Of a DNA stretch of 64,000 nucleotides, positions 7,052 to 16,876 are shown piece by piece. How positions within the stretch are numbered: the first letter of the stretch is position 1; every line of letters begins with the position of its first letter. A program made the translations under genes and the position numbers. The notes below the pieces were generated by a model. It was given only the letters and a program-made list of their open reading frames with translations, searched no databases and was not told where the DNA came from. Origin of the DNA: Paenibacillus sp. P25 (GTDB taxonomy: Bacteria > Bacillota > Bacilli > Paenibacillales > NBRC-103111); NCBI GenBank assembly GCA_024704175.1, contig CP085629.1, forward strand, positions 7,004,001-7,068,000, read 5' to 3'.

Positions 7052-10000
7052 ATGACGGAAGTGAATGTCAAGGAGCGTGCGGCAGAGCGGGAGAAGCGGG
7101 TACTCCGCAGGTGGGAAGAGGAGAGGACGTTTGCCCGGTCCATTGAGCGGAGGGAAGGGAAGCCGCAGTTCGTATTTTACGACGGGCCGCCGACGGCGAA
7201 CGGGGCTCCCCATATCGGCCATGTGCTGGGACGTGTGCTGAAGGATTTCATCTGCCGGTACAAAACGATGACGGGACATCAGGTGCAGCGGAAGGCGGGC
7301 TGGGATACGCACGGACTTCCTGTCGAGCTGGGCGTAGAGCGGGAGCTCGGCATCTCGGGCAAGCAGGAGATCGAAGCCTACGGTGTGGAAGCCTTCGTGC
7401 AGAAGTGCAAGGACAGCGTCTTCCGGTATGAGAAGCAGTGGAGGGACCTGACCGAGGCGGTCGGCTATTGGACGGATATGAACGAGCCGTACATCACGCT
7501 GTCCAATGAGTACATCGAGAGCGTGTGGCATATCCTCTCCCATATCCACCGGCAGGGCCATCTGTATAAAGGCCACCGGGTGAGCCCCTACTGTCCGAGC
7601 CGCCAGACGACGTTAAGCTCGCATGAGCTTGCACAGGGGTATGAGGATGTCAAGGACCTGAGCGCTACCGTCAAGTTCGTCAACAAGCAAACCGGCGAGA
7701 TCTTCCTGGCCTGGACCACAACGCCGTGGACGCCGCCGGCCAATACGGCATTGGCGGTGAATCCCGAGCTGGATTACGTCAGAGTCCGGCAGAACGGGCA
7801 GGTATTCATCCTGGCGAAGAGTCTGCTGCCTCAGGTGATGAAAGAGCCGTACGAGCCGCTGTCGGAGCATAAAGGCCGGGAATGGATCGGAACGGCCTAT
7901 GAGCCGCCGTACCGGTTCCGGCCGGTTGCGCACGGCCACGTCGTGATCGGCGCCGATTTCGTCAGCGATGCGAGCGGTACGGGCATCGTCCATATCGCTC
8001 CGGCCCACGGGGAGGACGATTACCGGGCGGCGAAGGAGCACGGGATCTCGATGCTGCAGGTGGTAGGGCCGGACGGACGCTATACAGGGGACGTGGCGCC
8101 TTTTGCCGGGCGGTTCGTGAAGGATTGCGACGTGGACATCATCAAGGATCTGGCCGGTCGGGGACTCCTGTTCGCGAAAGAAAAGATCGAGCACAGCTAC
8201 CCGTTCTGCTGGCGCTGCAAAACGCCGCTGCTCTACTACGCCATGGACAGCTGGTTCATCCGCACGACGGCGGTGAAGGAGCAGCTGATTCAGAACAACG
8301 CCGCTGTGGACTGGTATCCCGGGCATGTCAGGGAAGGGCGGTTCGGCAAGTTTCTGGAGGAGCTCGTCGATTGGAATATCAGCCGGAACCGGTATTGGGG
8401 CACGCCGCTGAACGTATGGGAATGCGGTTCGTGCGGACATACCCTGGCGCCGGGCGGGATTGCGGAGCTCCGGGAGCATGCGGCCGCTCCGCTGCCCGAG
8501 CCGCTGGATCTGCATAAGCCTTACGCAGACGAAATCCGGCTGCGCTGTCCGGCCTGCGAAGGCCTCATGAACCGTACGCCGGAAGTGATCGACGTCTGGT
8601 TCGACAGCGGCTCGATGCCGTTTGCGCAGCATCATTATCCTTTCGAGAACAGGGACCGGTTCGGGGATCAGTTTCCGGCCGATATGATCTGCGAAGGCAT
8701 CGACCAGACCCGGGGATGGTTTTACAGCCTGCTGGCGGTGTCTACCTTGTACACGGGGCGGTCCCCGTACAAGGCGGTCATGGCCACAGGGCATATTCTG
8801 GACGAACACGGGCAGAAGATGTCCAAGAGCAAGGGGAATGTCATCGACCCTTGGGAGATCATCGAGGCTTACGGAGCGGATGCTTTCCGCTGGGCTCTGC
8901 TGTCCGACAGCGCTCCCTGGGTAAGCAAGCGTTTCTCCCGTTCCATTGTCGCCGAGGCGAAGTCCAAGGTGATGGATACGCCGCTGAATGCGTTCGCGTT
9001 TTACACGATGTATGCTGCCATCGACGGCTGGGATGCGGCGGCTGAAGGAGACACAGAGGTATCGGCAGAAGATGGGCATCCGCTGGACCGCTGGATCCGG
9101 TCCCGGCTGGAGCGCACCGTGACGGCGGTCGGCACGGCGCTGGAGGCTTACGATATGGTTAAGGCGGCCCAGGGGATCGAAACGCTGATCGACGATTTCA
9201 GCAACTGGTATATCCGGCGTTCGCGGGAGCGGTTCTGGGGAAGCGGATTGTCCGGTGACAAGCGCGCCGCCTATTCCACGATGCGGAAGGTTCTTCTCAC
9301 TGTGAGCCAATTGATGGCGCCGTTCGCCCCGTTCTTGTCGGACGAATTGTACCGCAGCTTGTCGGGAGGCGAGAGCGTGCATTTAACGGACTTTCCCTCT
9401 GCGGACGATTCGCGAATCGATGAGAGCCTGGAGGCCGACATGGCCTTGGTCCGGCAGGCGGTGGAGCTGGCCCGCTCGGTCCGTAACGACACGGGACTCA
9501 AGACCCGCCAGCCCTTGTCCGAGCTTGTCGTGGTGAGTGAGCAGGCGGACCGGCCGCAGGCGTATGCGGAGATCATCCGGGACGAAGTCAACGTGAAATC
9601 GGTCTGTCTGGAAGGGGCGGACAGCGATTTGACGGAGTACCGGCTGAAGCTGAATCTGAGAACGGCGGGACCCAAATATGGAAAGCTTACCGCCGCAATG
9701 CAAAATGCGCTCAAGGAGCTCGACCAACCGTCGCTGAAGCGTATTGTAGAGCGCGGGACCTGGGATTTCGCGGCGCCGGACGGAACGAACCTCGAGATTC
9801 CGCTGTCCGAGCTTCTTGTGGAAAGCCAGGCCGCAAGCAGGCTATGCTTCCGCCTCCGCAGGCGGCATGACGGTTGCGCTGAATACGGCCGTCACGCCGG
9901 AGCTGGCCAAGGAAGGCTTCATCCGCGAGGTGATCCGCCTGCGTCCAGGACCTCAGAAAGCAGCTGCGGCTCCCGATCGAGAAGCGAATCCACCTGACGG

Positions 10001-10152
10001 TGGACGGCGAAGAGGAGGTGCGAAGCTGGCTCGGGGAGTACCGGACACTGCTCGAACAGAACGTGCTTCTGCACACGCTGACGATCGGCAGAGAAGAAGC
10101 GATGGAGGAAGCGGCCATCGGCGATAAGATGATCTATTTTTCTGTCAAGTGA
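7052..10152 (+). CDS. ileS: Isoleucyl-tRNA synthetase, type 2 (IleS2-like), two frameshifts near 3' end
   Basis: Charges tRNA-Ile with isoleucine in the cytosol. The class I signatures are PHIGH (about residues 53-57) and KMSKS (about 589-593), with the editing domain between them. The phrases YDGPPTANGAPHIGH and AGWDTHGLPVE, and a rebuilt length of about 1035 residues, match the eukaryote-like type 2 enzyme rather than the shorter type 1. Type 2 enzymes are linked to reduced mupirocin sensitivity. I chose ATG 7052, 8 bases after AAAGGG; GTG 7043 is an alternative. Frame breaks near 9838 and 9945 are bridged cleanly, and the C-terminus ends KMIYFSVK at 10152. Expression is under the T-box. 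Confidence 0.88.
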
Positions 10153-10166
10153 AGCGGTCATGCGCC

Positions 10167-10216
10167 AAGACGCCTCCAAACCCGTGAATAGCGGGTGGAG
10201 GCGTCTTCTTACTTTT
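10167..10216. terminator. Terminator between ileS and the convergent NTF2-like gene
   Basis: Stem AAGACGCCTCCA / TGGAGGCGTCTT (10167-10178 and 10196-10207), with an inner ACCCG/CGGGT pairing and a T-rich tail. It overlaps the last codon of the leftward gene and may serve both strands. Confidence 0.8.
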
Positions 10217-10568
10217 CCGGCGTCTCGAAGAAACCATACATGGAGCGAATGAGTCCATTCTCAAAAACGACAACGTCAACGCCTCTTACGGCAACCGAAT
10301 CGGGCGGGCCGAAGCACCAGGTGAAACGGGCTATATGATGATGGGTGTCTATAGGGCCATCCATTCTAAAGATGAATCCGGGAAACTGTGCTTGAAGCCG
10401 TTCGATTAAGCCTTCAATTCCGTTCCGCCCCTCTATTTGGTCCAAAGGATCGACGTAATAACAATGTTCCGAGTAGATGGCATCGATCAGCTTGCGGCGT
10501 CGTACCGTGTCCCGTTCACCCCAAGCCTCCAGATGTTTTTGCAAAAGGTCATTGTAATTAGAGCTCAT
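10209..10568 (-). CDS. SnoaL-like/NTF2-fold protein
   Basis: A 119-residue protein with the NTF2-like pattern: an N-terminal helix (LLQKHLEAWGERDTVRRRKL), the YVDPLDQIEGRNGIEGLI segment, then beta strands ending with GFFETPEK. SnoaL-like proteins are small polyketide-cyclase or isomerase-like folds, and most are uncharacterised. Its start overlaps the end of the MDR oxidoreductase gene by 4 bases, so the two are co-transcribed leftward. The substrate is unknown. Confidence 0.75.
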   Translation of the reverse strand: MSSNYNDLLQKHLEAWGERDTVRRRKLIDAIYSEHCYYVDPLDQIEGRNGIEGLIERLQAQFPGFIFRMDGPIDTHHHIARFTWCFGPPDSVAVRGVDVVVFENGLIRSMYGFFETPEK

Positions 10569-11580
10569 CGGTTTCCCTCCTCCCCTTGACTTGAAAAGAG
10601 GAAAAATCGTTTTCCGCGTTCCGAATGATGAATGGTTTCGTAAATCGCTTTTTTGTAATCCTCGATCGGATGCATTCCGCCAATGGGGACCTGGAATTTC
10701 GGGGACCGGGCAGCCTCGGCGATGGTTTGGAGCAGAGCGGTATCTTCCTTCGCCGGGGGCTGGAAGAAATACCGGTACCCATAAGCCTTTATCACAGTAT
10801 TTTTGAAAAGAACATCGAAATTGTGCAGCTGAAATTTATCGGAGCTGAACCCGCCGTAAATGATCACCCGGCCGTCAAAGGATAGCGTTTGAATTAACTC
10901 CCCAAGTGCGGGTCCCCCAACGCAATCAATAATTCCGTTTAACCCTTGGTTGTTCGTCATTTCCATGATCTGATCATGAAGATTGCCCGGGAGAGCGGAG
11001 AGCTCGATGATGCCGGTGGCGCCTAAATCCTTCAATGGAAGATGCTCTTGCCGCTTTCTCACGATCGAGATGACATTCACGCCTTTGAATCGGGCAAATT
11101 GAGATACCATCGTGGCGACGGTGGAGTTGCCCGCTGTCAGCGCGAGCCAGTCACCCGGTTTCACCTTCGTTTCCTCAAGCAGATCCCATGCGGATACCAA
11201 ATTTCCGAACTGGGATGCTTTTTCGAGCGGATAGCCGGACGGCGCGGAATCAACCACTCGGCGGGAACGGCCGCATATTCCGCCCAGGATTTTAAATAAC
11301 TGAAATAAACGAGCGTTCCCGGCTCATAGGAAACGTTCTTCCCCGCTTTTACTATCACCCCGGCGCCATGTGTTCCGGCGATTTGCCCGGGGAATGAAGG
11401 CTTCTTCGGTTCCGGATACAAGCTCTGAATGAAAAGAAAATCGCCGGGGTTGATGGAGACGGCCGACATTTTGACCAGAACTTCATCCTCTCCGATTTCG
11501 GGAATGGCGTGCTCTCCAAGCTGCAGTACGGCGAAATCGTCTGACGGTGTGCCGGCTTTGTCGAAGGAAATAGCTTTCAT
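10565..11580 (-). CDS. MDR family zinc-free alcohol dehydrogenase/quinone oxidoreductase, frameshifted
   Basis: Starts at ATG 11580 (MKAISFDKAGTPSDDFAVL) and runs left. The GroES-like N-terminal half (VSINPGDFLFIQSLYPEP) is followed by a Rossmann half (LALTAGNSTVATMVSQFARF) and the region NGIIDCVGGPALGEL. No structural zinc cysteine set is visible, so it belongs with the quinone-oxidoreductase/enoyl-reductase type, probably NADPH dependent. The frame breaks near 11243 (GGCGCGG), where PAEWLIP continues as APSGYPLEKASQFGN. It is divergent from a TetR regulator, with a palindromic operator between them, and is probably its target. Confidence 0.8.
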
Positions 11581-11602
11581 ACCTTACCTCCAGTTTTATT
11601 TT

Positions 11603-11725
11603 AATCAACATTTTTGTTGATTAATAATCACAAATGTATATTATGATAGGAGGAAGGGTTATACAATGATTGATAAATCCGGAATCCGTTGAGTAATCGA
11701 CACCCTAACAAAAAAATGTTGATTA
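11603..11725. promoter_or_regulatory. TetR operators between MDR and TetR genes
   Basis: A palindrome AATCAACA-TTTT-TGTTGATT lies at 11603-11622. The half-site ATGTTGATTA recurs at 11716-11725. Both sit between divergent start codons and overlap the likely promoters, as expected for a local TetR repressor. Confidence 0.55.
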
Positions 11726-11759
11726 TGATGAAAATTTTTTGCGAAGAGGGGGAACCGCA

Positions 11760-12381
11760 TGTCGGAAAAAATGGATCGGCGCAAAAAAAAAAACGAAGTC
11801 GCTGCTTCGCCATGCGATGATTGCCGTGATGGAAGAAAAGGGGATCGACCGGATAACCGTCAGCGATCTCACGGACAAAGCGGATATTAACCGCGGCACT
11901 TTCTATCTTCATTACACGGATGCGGCCGATATGGTCCGGCAGGTCAAAGAGGAAATATGGGACGGATTGAAACAGCGGCTTGAGAAATTAAATCCGGTCG
12001 ATTACCCGAAATATGCGGCGAGGAATGAACCTTACCCTTTGGTCCTTCAGGTGGTGGAGTATTATGGGGAGCATACGGATTTTTTTCGCGTCATTCTCGG
12101 GCCTAAAGGCTCGCCCTTCCTTTGCTCATCGGATTAAAGAATTTTTGAAAAGCATGCATATTTCCAAAGTCATGGATTTGCAGCCGGCTACGGCTCATTC
12201 GATTGTACCCAAAGAGTACATGGTCACCTATTTAGCGGCGGCCAACCTAAGTTTGATCCAGCATTGGCTTGAGAGCGGCAAGAGCCAGCCGGCCAGCGCC
12301 ATCGCACTTATGATCACCCATATTGTAGGCGGCGGGGTGAACAACGTCATCGGCAATGCCTCGGCAGCTCCTCCGGGTTAA
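11760..12381 (+). CDS. TetR/AcrR family regulator, two frameshifts
   Basis: Starts at ATG 11760 (MSEKMDRRKKK). A run of 11 A at 11782-11792 throws the frame; removing or adding bases restores KKTKSLLRHAMIAVMEEKG. A TetR helix-turn-helix follows (ITVSDLTDKADINRGTFYLH). A second break near 12115 leads into AHRIKEFLKSMHISKV and a C-terminal ligand domain ending at 12381. The rebuilt length of about 205 residues is normal. It most likely represses the divergent MDR/NTF2 operon. Slippage on the A-run in vivo is conceivable, but a sequence error is simpler. Confidence 0.75.
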
Positions 12382-12389
12382 GCCGGCGG

Positions 12390-12769
12390 CTATGAACCGA
12401 ACCGGTCAAACAGCGCCATCCACTCGGGATCGACGGCGGCGTTCCGGCAGGCCATGACCTTCCGGATGATCTCAGGATCGGGATCATCCGATATCGTCAT
12501 CTGGGAGAGCTTGGCGAGCAGGGGGATGAACTGAAAGTCCCCTCGCGGTGAACCGGCTCGCGGAAGTACCGGTCGAGCGCCGCAAGATCAGGGAGGCTGA
12601 CGCAATAAGCATGCGTATAGCCTTCGCCGGGATTGCCGTAATACCGGCCGAGGGAGTAGAAGGCGGCCGGCCCGGCCTTGGCCGTACGCTCGATGATGGA
12701 CAGCGCCCGCAGCCTCTCCGCTTCACTTACCTCTTCCTTGAACTCAAACCGCAGAATGCTTGTAATCAT
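12390..12769 (-). CDS. Dabb (A/B barrel) domain protein, frameshifted
   Basis: Starts at ATG 12769 behind AAAGGAGGCAGGG. MITSILRFEFKEEVSEAERL and the later HAYCVSLPDLAALDRYF fit the dimeric alpha/beta-barrel (Dabb, stress-responsive) fold. A run of four C at about 12538-12541 breaks the frame; in the next frame the protein continues as GDFQFIPLLAKLSQMTISD and stops at 12390, for a total of about 126 residues. The function of this small family is not established. The tail beyond the usual Dabb length (about 95 residues) is unusual. Confidence 0.6.
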
Positions 12770-13020
12770 AGCCCTGCCTCCTTTTTTCCATTTCATTGTG
12801 AGGTGGAGTTTTCATTGTCATTGTCATTGTAACAAGCGAACATCCAACTCGTAAGAACGCAAATGATCTGGACTTCCTCCTGCCAAAAGGACTTACTTAC
12901 CGGAAACGCCGATTGACAAATTTTTCAATTTAGTTCACTATATTACTTAACAAGGTAGTGGCATCTATTTTTTTCTCCAAATAACTTGTATTGCAATATA
13001 GTAGGTCGGGAGGAGATTTT

Positions 13021-13380
13021 ATATCCACGCACAGCCAGATGTTAAAAGGCATATTGGAGGGCTGCATCCTCAGCATTATCGCGAACAGAGAAGTCTACGG
13101 ATACGAACTGTCCGTGCTGCTGGAGAAGCATGGATTTTCCTTTGTCAGCGAGGGCAGCATTTATCCCTTGCTCCTTCGGATGCAGAAAGAGCAGTGGATT
13201 GCCGGTTCCCTCAAGTCCGAATTCAAGTCGGGAGGGCCGCCGCGCAAATATTACCGCCTGACGGAAACCGGTCAGGAAGTTCTACAGCAGTTTAAAGAAC
13301 AATGGAATCAGCTGAAAACAAGTGTTGATTCCGTATTAACGGAGGTGGACGGTCATGAAACTGAAAGAAATGATACATGA
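13021..13380 (+). CDS. PadR family transcriptional regulator, apparent ATA start
   Basis: The PadR winged helix is clear: LKGILEGCILSIIANREVYG, GSIYPLLLRMQKEQWI and PRKYYRLTETG. The expected N-terminus (M)STHSQMLKG is preceded by an ideal GGGAGGAG (13008-13015), but the codon at the right distance (13021) is ATA. Alternatives are TTG 12991, which is upstream of the Shine-Dalgarno, or ATG 13039, which would trim the first six residues. It overlaps the next gene by 26 bases. PadR/DUF1129 pairs are common in Bacillales and usually form an autoregulated two-gene unit. Confidence 0.8.
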   Translation: MSTHSQMLKGILEGCILSIIANREVYGYELSVLLEKHGFSFVSEGSIYPLLLRMQKEQWIAGSLKSEFKSGGPPRKYYRLTETGQEVLQQFKEQWNQLKTSVDSVLTEVDGHETERNDT

Positions 13381-14015
13381 AAATAACAGGCTTCGTGAAG
13401 AGCTCAGCGCGGAGAACCGGGAGTATTACGAGGAAATGCTCGTATACATCCGCTCAAGCGACATCCATCAGCGGAAGGCGGAGGAGCCGCTGCTGGAGAT
13501 GCTGCAGCATTTGCTGGAGGCCCAACGGGAGGGCCGTTCCGCCGTTCATGTATTCGGAGATCAGCCCGCCCGATACTGTCAAGAGCTCGCTGCAGCAGCT
13601 GCCGAAGCCGGCATGGTCCGAACGGTTGCATATGCTTCTTGTGGTTGCATGGGGTTCCGTGACAGCGGTGTTTTTTGTCCGGGGCCTTAGCGGATTGGCG
13701 ACCCTGTTGTTCGGAAGACCATCTTACGAAGAAGCAAGCACGGTGCATCTCTCGTCTTTCCTGATCCAGATGCTGTTCTTCGCCGTCATGATTGGTCTGA
13801 CGGGTTCGTTTCTGAAGAAGACCGCCTTCCAAAAGAATATACGGAAATTCAGCTTGCGGTTTGGCGCTTACTTTACAGGTTTGGTCGTCGTCTCCGCCTT
13901 GGCCGAACGATATTTGTCGAGCCATCTGCCGATTTTTACGATCGACCCTTGGATTAGTTTGCTGATCTTTGCCGTCTGCGCCGCGGGGTACAAGATATTG
14001 TTTCTTAGAACATGA
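13355..14015 (+). CDS. DUF1129 family membrane protein, frameshifted
   Basis: Starts at ATG 13355 behind GGAGGTGG, inside the end of padR. The cytosolic N-terminus (LREELSAENREYYEEMLVYI) and the segment HVFGDQPARYCQELA are typical of DUF1129 proteins that follow PadR regulators. A break near 13595 leads into LPKPAWSERLHMLLVVAWG and then four to five transmembrane segments ending in GYKILFLRT. The total is about 220 residues. The protein probably acts at the membrane with PadR in a sensing or stress response. The role is unknown. Confidence 0.7.
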
Positions 14016-14127
14016 CCCTAGCACGTCCCCATGAAACTACCGGAACCATCGACTGGGTACAAATCAATGTACGGCATTAAAGACAGGAACGGTCATACGA
14101 CCGTCGCCTAAATCAAGATTCGATAAA

Positions 14128-14164
14128 AAAGCATCCCGCTCATTCTTCGGAAGAGGGATGCTTT
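14128..14164. terminator. Terminator after the small 14140-14288 gene
   Basis: AAAGCATCCC (14128-14137) pairs with GGGATGCTTT (14155-14164). On the leftward transcript it is followed by TTTTTTATC. It overlaps the end of the small gene. Confidence 0.7.
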
Positions 14165-14288
14165 GCTGCGTCATTTGACTTCCCCACGCCGTCTTCCAAT
14201 TCGATAATGGGGATGAGTTCTGGGTCATAATCAGGGGCCAAACCTCCTCCTGCTCCTTCGGAAAGAGACACGGGCACATTTTTGCCAT
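14140..14288 (-). CDS. Small hydrophilic protein, about 49 aa, frameshifted
   Basis: Start ATG 14288 has GAGAGGAG 8 bases upstream and a TACAAT-type -10 box before that. Read as written, the frame runs through the terminator. If the A-run just after the start is one base longer, the peptide becomes MAKNVPVSLSEGAGGG and continues to LIPIIELEDG, with a stop at 14140 beside the terminator. The acidic, Gly/Pro-rich composition gives no family. The good start signals and the terminator position support a real small gene, while the exact frame is inference. Confidence 0.4.
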
Positions 14289-14387
14289 CCGATTCACTCC
14301 TCTCTGCCACCTATTGTACCGGAAACCCGCTTGAATTGGAAAGTAAGGAGCGGGGTACGCTAAGAAAAAAATGGAAGGGGGGCCGCG

Positions 14388-14904
14388 GTGGTAGCCGTGG
14401 TTTACTCGCTGCTTTGGATCCTTGCCGCATGGAGGATGGTGGATTGGCGCAATTGGCGGCTATTGTATCCGACGGCTGTTTTCTCTGCCTTGGGCAACGC
14501 CCTCTATGAGGTCGTTTGCAGCAGGTATCCGCTGTGGGCGATGGAAGCGAACGGGTCGCCGAACGCTACAGCCGCCGGCCCTGCTCCTGATCCTCATCGG
14601 TATGCCCCTTTCGACGATGATTTTTTTATCCCATTACCCGGGATCGAAGTCTCTCGGGCTTCAAGCTCTTTATATCGCCGTATTTATTGTTCTGTTCGAT
14701 TTGCTCGAATATATCTCCGTTCGATTAGGGGCGATTACGTATCATCACGGATGGAATTTAGTATGGTCCACCTTGTTCGTGGTTGTGATGTTTCCCATCC
14801 TGCGTGTTCACTACAAGAATCCTGCCGCAGGCATCGGCCTGTCCGCTTGCGCCGCTTTCGGATTTGCCGCTCTGTTCGGCGTCGGCTTCGATAAAATGAA
14901 GTAA
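14388..14904 (+). CDS. CBO0543 family membrane protein, frameshifted
   Basis: Starts at GTG 14388 behind GGAAGGGGGG. Hydrophobic helices include VVYSLLWILAAWRMVDW, and the family-typical YPTAVFSALGNALYEVV is followed by YPLW. A break near 14565 leads into LQPPALLLILIGMPLSTM, then LLEYISVRLGAITYHHGWNL and a final helix. The total is about 172 residues with 5 transmembrane segments. CBO0543 proteins are frequent in spore-forming Firmicutes and have no known function. The gene is convergent with the ArsB-like gene, with only 5 bases between the stops. Confidence 0.65.
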
Positions 14905-14909
14905 CCGAT

Positions 14910-16268
14910 TTAGAACAACCATTGAACCCAGTACGCAAGAAGAACCAGCGTAAAAACCAAGGTGATCGGGATGACCGTTGAAGTCACTTTCAAATAATCC
15001 TTCCAGCTGATTTTCACCTTGCCTTTTTTCACAATATGCATCCACATCAAGGTAGCCAGGGTTCCGATCGGCAGAAGAAGGGAACCGATATCGCCGCCGA
15101 TAACGGCGGCCAGGTAAGCGATTTTCAAGGTAAGCGGATCAAGCCCCATGTTAGTCAAGGTCAGGGTTCCGACCATCAAAGCAGGATGGTTGTTGAACAA
15201 ATTCGACAGGACGGACAGCAGAAGACCCATCATAACGCTGGCATGCAGCAGGCTTCCCGCAACCAGCGGCTGCATGAAATGAATCAGCCACTCGGTAAGG
15301 CCGATATTCCGCAGGCCGTAAATAATTACATACATGCTGAAGGCGAATACGAGAATATACCACGGCGTTTTCCTTACCATATCGGCAGGCGAAATCTTCA
15401 GATAAATCCAGCGCCAAGCGAGCAGGAACAAGGAACCGATCACGGCCATCAGCGAAACCGGGAAGTGGATGTAGGAAGCGACGAAGAGGCTGGCCCGCAC
15501 GCAGAAGACAAAGATCAGAATGCTGCGCATGATCCGGGTTTGCTTCTCTCTTGGGATGCGCCGCGGTTCCGCTTCTTTCAGCGGATGATGTCCCGTCGCG
15601 GGAGGATGGATCCAAGCGCCTCGCCCCACGGAGGGCAGCTTGCGCGGCAGAGTGCGGTAGAACATGGCGAACAGCAGAAGCGCAAGGAAGGCGAGTCCCA
15701 GCGAAGCGGGAACGAACATCATGGCCGTATGCATGTACAGGTCCATGTGGACGATCTTCAAAGCGATCAGGTTCACAATATTGCTTACGCCGATGGGAGC
15801 GCTGGACGCGGTTGCGATTAATGCGCCGGACAGGAGATAAGGGATTTTTTGATGATTTTTCAGTCTCAAGCGACCAAGCAGCATAAGCAGAATCGGTGTC
15901 GTGATCAAGATGCTTCCGTCATTGTTTACGAATAAGGTCATGAGAAAGCAAAAAAGGTTCGTAAGCCAGAATAGACGGATCCCGGAGCCTTGGGCTTTTT
16001 CCAGAAGCCTTTCGGCCGCCCAGCTGAAGAATCCGAAGCTTTCCAGCACGATCGCCATAACGATGGTTGCCATGATGGTGACGGCGGCGCCTCCGATGGT
16101 TTCGGTGATAACGCCCAGATCCGTGAAGGAAACGTCGCCGCTCAGGATAACCGCCAGTGCGCCGACGGTGGCGGGAATCGCTTCATTCACATGGGGACGC
16201 CAGAAGATGAAGGAGATCGTGCATAAGAAAGCCAATATCGTGATGGGTACCATCAATTCTTGCATCAT
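14910..16268 (-). CDS. ArsB/NhaD-type ion transporter (arsenical pump membrane protein family)
   Basis: A 452-residue membrane protein with about 11-12 hydrophobic segments. Motifs of the ArsB branch of the ion transporter superfamily are present: NNDGSILITTPILLMLL, a SGALIATASSAPIGVSN segment and LFNNHPALMVGTLTLTN. The known ArsB function is efflux of arsenite or antimonite, with or without the ATPase ArsA. No arsR or arsC is nearby, so another anion or organic acid is possible. The gene is monocistronic, leftward from ATG 16268. Confidence 0.8.
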   Translation of the reverse strand: MMQELMVPITILAFLCTISFIFWRPHVNEAIPATVGALAVILSGDVSFTDLGVITETIGGAAVTIMATIVMAIVLESFGFFSWAAERLLEKAQGSGIRLFWLTNLFCFLMTLFVNNDGSILITTPILLMLLGRLRLKNHQKIPYLLSGALIATASSAPIGVSNIVNLIALKIVHMDLYMHTAMMFVPASLGLAFLALLLFAMFYRTLPRKLPSVGRGAWIHPPATGHHPLKEAEPRRIPREKQTRIMRSILIFVFCVRASLFVASYIHFPVSLMAVIGSLFLLAWRWIYLKISPADMVRKTPWYILVFAFSMYVIIYGLRNIGLTEWLIHFMQPLVAGSLLHASVMMGLLLSVLSNLFNNHPALMVGTLTLTNMGLDPLTLKIAYLAAVIGGDIGSLLLPIGTLATLMWMHIVKKGKVKISWKDYLKVTSTVIPITLVFTLVLLAYWVQWLF

Positions 16269-16876
16269 AGCCTTAACCTTCTTCCATTTGGATAAATGCT
16301 CCTTTTCTCTAGTAAGATGGAATGTTTCTCGCAGCCAAATCTCTTAAGCTAGACCATGGTGTTTGTCCCTCCTTTATATCTATCCAGGCAGTGATTTGCT
16401 CGGTACATTATAGTTTACGTTCCCCGAATACCGCTCGTACTAAGCGTTTCCCCAATTCTAGTATTTTCAACGACTTCATAGGATTGATATTTTTCTCCCC
16501 TCGATATGGTTTGGGAAGACATTCGTCTATATTTTTTTGGGCACAGGCCTTGAAATTATGGGTATATTGTGTAGCTTTGACTTGGACGTCAAGGAACGGC
16601 ATAGAGCAGGTGATAGAGAACTGCCGGGGAGAGCTTTTAAGATTCGAATGCAGGGGAAAGGGGAAAACATAGGACCTTAGAGGAAGGCAGGAAGGACGTA
16701 GGAGAGGTGCTGGATGAACCGTTTTCCACGCTGAGTATCCAACCCGTTTAATATTAGCGGATGAAATATTCAAGTTCATTAAAGATTAGGGGAAGACGGC
16801 GTTTCAGGTCACTCACGATATCTAAAGAGACCGCCAGTGGCGGCCTCATGATGAGTTTTCTGCAGTTTAGTTTTCT
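16269..16876. other. Gene-poor gap with a weak leftward ORF remnant
   Basis: No convincing gene. A leftward frame at 16408-16779 has a coding-like last 65 residues (for example KSLKILELGKRLVRAVF) but no start signals and no family that I recognise. It may be the tail of a decayed gene. The left part has an AT-rich promoter-like region for the ArsB gene. Confidence 0.3.
16827..16847 (-). terminator. Hairpin after the SDR gene
   Basis: GAGGCCGCCA and TGGCGGTCTC pair around a minimal loop, 30 bases beyond the SDR stop codon. The U-tract is short. Confidence 0.5.

Noticed and set aside
7613-9382. 589-codon open frame on the minus strand
   Set aside because: It lies wholly antisense to ileS. Its Arg/Pro/His-rich composition is that of a shadow frame in GC-rich DNA, and it has no family motif.
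11782-11792. Programmed frameshifting or transcriptional slippage on an 11-A run in the tetR gene
   Set aside because: Possible in principle, but many other genes here break at homopolymers without any slippage context, and this gene has a second break. Sequence error is simpler.
15036-15821. 261-codon frame on the + strand
   Set aside because: Antisense to the ArsB-like transporter; Gln/Gly/His-rich shadow sequence.
16408-16779. Leftward 123-codon frame in the gap after the ArsB-like gene
   Set aside because: Its tail looks faintly coding, but there is no start signal, family or operon context, so it is mentioned only in the gap entry.
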